Part shown: one piece after another, positions 63,360 through 64,000 of the stretch
Position numbering within the stretch: the first letter of the stretch is position 1
Layout: each line of letters begins with the position of its first letter
Assembly (NCBI GenBank): GCA_015066225.1
Contig: SVOT01000002.1
Coordinates: 310,001-374,000, forward strand
DNA: 64,000 bases
Direction of reading: 5' to 3'
Source: Oscillospiraceae bacterium
Lineage (GTDB): Bacteria > Bacillota > Clostridia > Oscillospirales > Acutalibacteraceae
Made by a program: the position numbers and the translations under genes
The notes under the pieces: model-generated
What the model was told of the DNA's origin: nothing
Database searches by the model: none
Seen by the model: only the letters and a program-made list of their open reading frames with translations

Positions 63360-63560
63360 TTATTTTTTCATTCCCTCAAGTGGGAACACACTTTGTTCTG
63401 AATAATCTTCTTTTTCAGAAACCTTGCGTTTTTGCTCTGCGGGTTTAGTGTTCAACTTTGCCTCAATCAAATCTTTTTGTTTGATTTTAGCTTTTGCTGA
63501 AGTTAACACTTCCGGCTTTTGTTGAAGTGACTCTATCCGTCTTTTAAGAGCTAAGAAAAG
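63360..63560 (-). pseudogene. Broken Lys/Glu-rich gene fragment
   Basis: The minus-strand frame encodes about 66 residues (LKRRIESLQQKPEVLTSAKA, later EDYSEQSVFPLEGMKK) ending in TAA at 63360. In the same frame an earlier stop at 63561-63563 follows KKKKVGPMYN, so a longer gene appears interrupted. Such charged tails occur in plasmid and conjugative element proteins, but I cannot name it. Confidence 0.35.
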
Positions 63561-63755
63561 TTAGTTGTACATCGGACCCACCTTTTTCTTTTTAGGTTTG
63601 GTTGTTACCTGTACATTGGACTCACCCTTTCTTTGTCTATATCATATCACGAAAAAACAGGGTTTTCAATATGTAATATTGTATAAAGTTCACTAAAAAC
63701 AATTATTAAAAACAGAGAATTTGTGCAATAAGTCAAATGTATTTTGAAAAATCTA

Positions 63756-63785
63756 TTGACTTTTGTGTGTTATATTTGATATACT
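63756..63785 (+). promoter_or_regulatory. Promoter of the last gene
   Basis: TTGACT and TATACT are separated by 18 bp. A transcription start would fall at about 63791, directly before a terminator hairpin. Confidence 0.6.
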
Positions 63786-63792
63786 GAATTTG

Positions 63793-63821
63793 TTGGGCGG
63801 TTTGAAAACCGCCCTTTTTTG
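63793..63821 (+). terminator. Leader terminator hairpin
   Basis: GGGCGGTTT pairs with AACCGCCC around a short A-rich loop, followed by TTTTTT. It lies between the promoter and the gene start, about 30 bp before the start codon. Confidence 0.75.
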
Positions 63822-63847
63822 TTGAATTTTGTAAAATAGGTGACAAT

Positions 63848-64000
63848 ATGGATTTTGAAATAATCGGCGGCAATAAAAACGCAGAATTTAAAACGAACAA
63901 AAGAACAGAAAATGGCATTCTTTTTCTTGACATTAAAATGATTCTTGAAAAAGAAGCTGTGCCCGAAAAATTCACCTTGCGCTGGTATTTCAGCGCGGCA
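63848..64000 (+). CDS. N-terminus of a gene cut by the window end
   Basis: ATG at 63848 follows AGGTGA and stays open for 51 codons to the edge. The visible protein (MDFEIIGGNKNAEFKTNKR, then EAVPEKFTLRWYFSAA) resembles the beta-sandwich start of alpha-galactosidase-like glycosidases, but this is too short for a firm call. Confidence 0.55.
   Translation, partial: MDFEIIGGNKNAEFKTNKRTENGILFLDIKMILEKEAVPEKFTLRWYFSAA

Larger units (their letters stand above)
62944..63847. other. Gene-poor interval with eroded fragments
   Basis: No intact gene is seen in about 900 bp. It contains two open but start-less fragments (listed separately), a 44-bp hairpin with CCCTTGACC/GGTCAAGGG arms at 63215-63258 and a duplicated GTGxGTCCxATGTACA sequence near 63570-63630. 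Base composition is AT-rich. It looks like a decayed mobile element. Confidence 0.6.

Overview
The window looks like a chromosomal segment of a Gram-positive, anaerobic, plant- or host-glycan-degrading gut bacterium of the class Clostridia, probably Oscillospiraceae/Ruminococcaceae-like. The reasons are a low-to-moderate GC content, strong AGGAGG-type ribosome sites, a recJ-relA-dtd-MBL-hemZ gene order, a SpoVB-type flippase, a pyruvate phosphate dikinase, and a lipoprotein-based amino-acid ABC transporter. Assignment below class is inference.

Layout. 1-10.4 kb: a truncated GH38 alpha-mannosidase and recD2 on the minus strand, diverging from a GH2 beta-galactosidase and a GNAT-GH78 fusion protein. 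10.6-13.2 kb: ppdK. 13.2-14.5 kb: a structured intergenic region and an AT-rich orphan gene between imperfect direct repeats. 14.6-19.1 kb: a PHP phosphoesterase, a Cys-type sulfatase and a secreted lipase-like hydrolase. 19.1-24.0 kb: a multi-hairpin element, a membrane protein on the minus strand, a second GH78 rhamnosidase and an alpha/beta hydrolase. 24.1-34.8 kb: a long housekeeping operon (recJ, relA, dtd, MBL hydrolase, hemZ, nucleoside kinase, flippase, mazG, HU) followed by a 117-bp tandem repeat. 35.2-41.9 kb: a minus-strand operon of a two-gene Suf-type Fe-S system, rhamnulokinase, an M28-like membrane protein, a GH130 enzyme and a MATE pump. 42.0-45.9 kb: diguanylate cyclase, murD and a secreted phosphoesterase. 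46-47.6 kb: a DUF4037/TPR pair on the minus strand. 47.7-50.2 kb: an amino-acid ABC transporter with a palindromic operator region and a binding protein whose lobes appear circularly permuted. 50.4-56.1 kb: a minus-strand run of an LbH-only GlmU-like protein, pth, mfd, a TSCPD protein and an MTA/SAH nucleosidase. 56.3-59.0 kb: a two-component system. 59.0-59.2 kb: two cloverleaf-shaped inverted-repeat elements. 59.3-61.7 kb: a domain-permuted GH3 beta-glucosidase. 61.8-64.0 kb: tRNA-Thr, a mini-hairpin array, an XRE regulator with twin operators, a zinc-ribbon membrane protein, eroded gene remnants and the start of one more gene.

How the genes fit together. Seven carbohydrate-active genes (GH38, GH2, GH78 twice, GH130, GH3, sulfatase) and rhamnulokinase suggest scavenging of rhamnose-, galactose-, mannose- and glucose-containing, partly sulfated oligosaccharides. 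Most of these enzymes lack visible signal peptides, so the sugars are probably imported first and cleaved in the cytoplasm. No sugar transporter was seen in the window. The least explained parts are non-coding: three branched, hairpin-rich elements (19.1, 59.0 and 62.0 kb), the repeat-flanked orphan gene and the HU tandem repeat.
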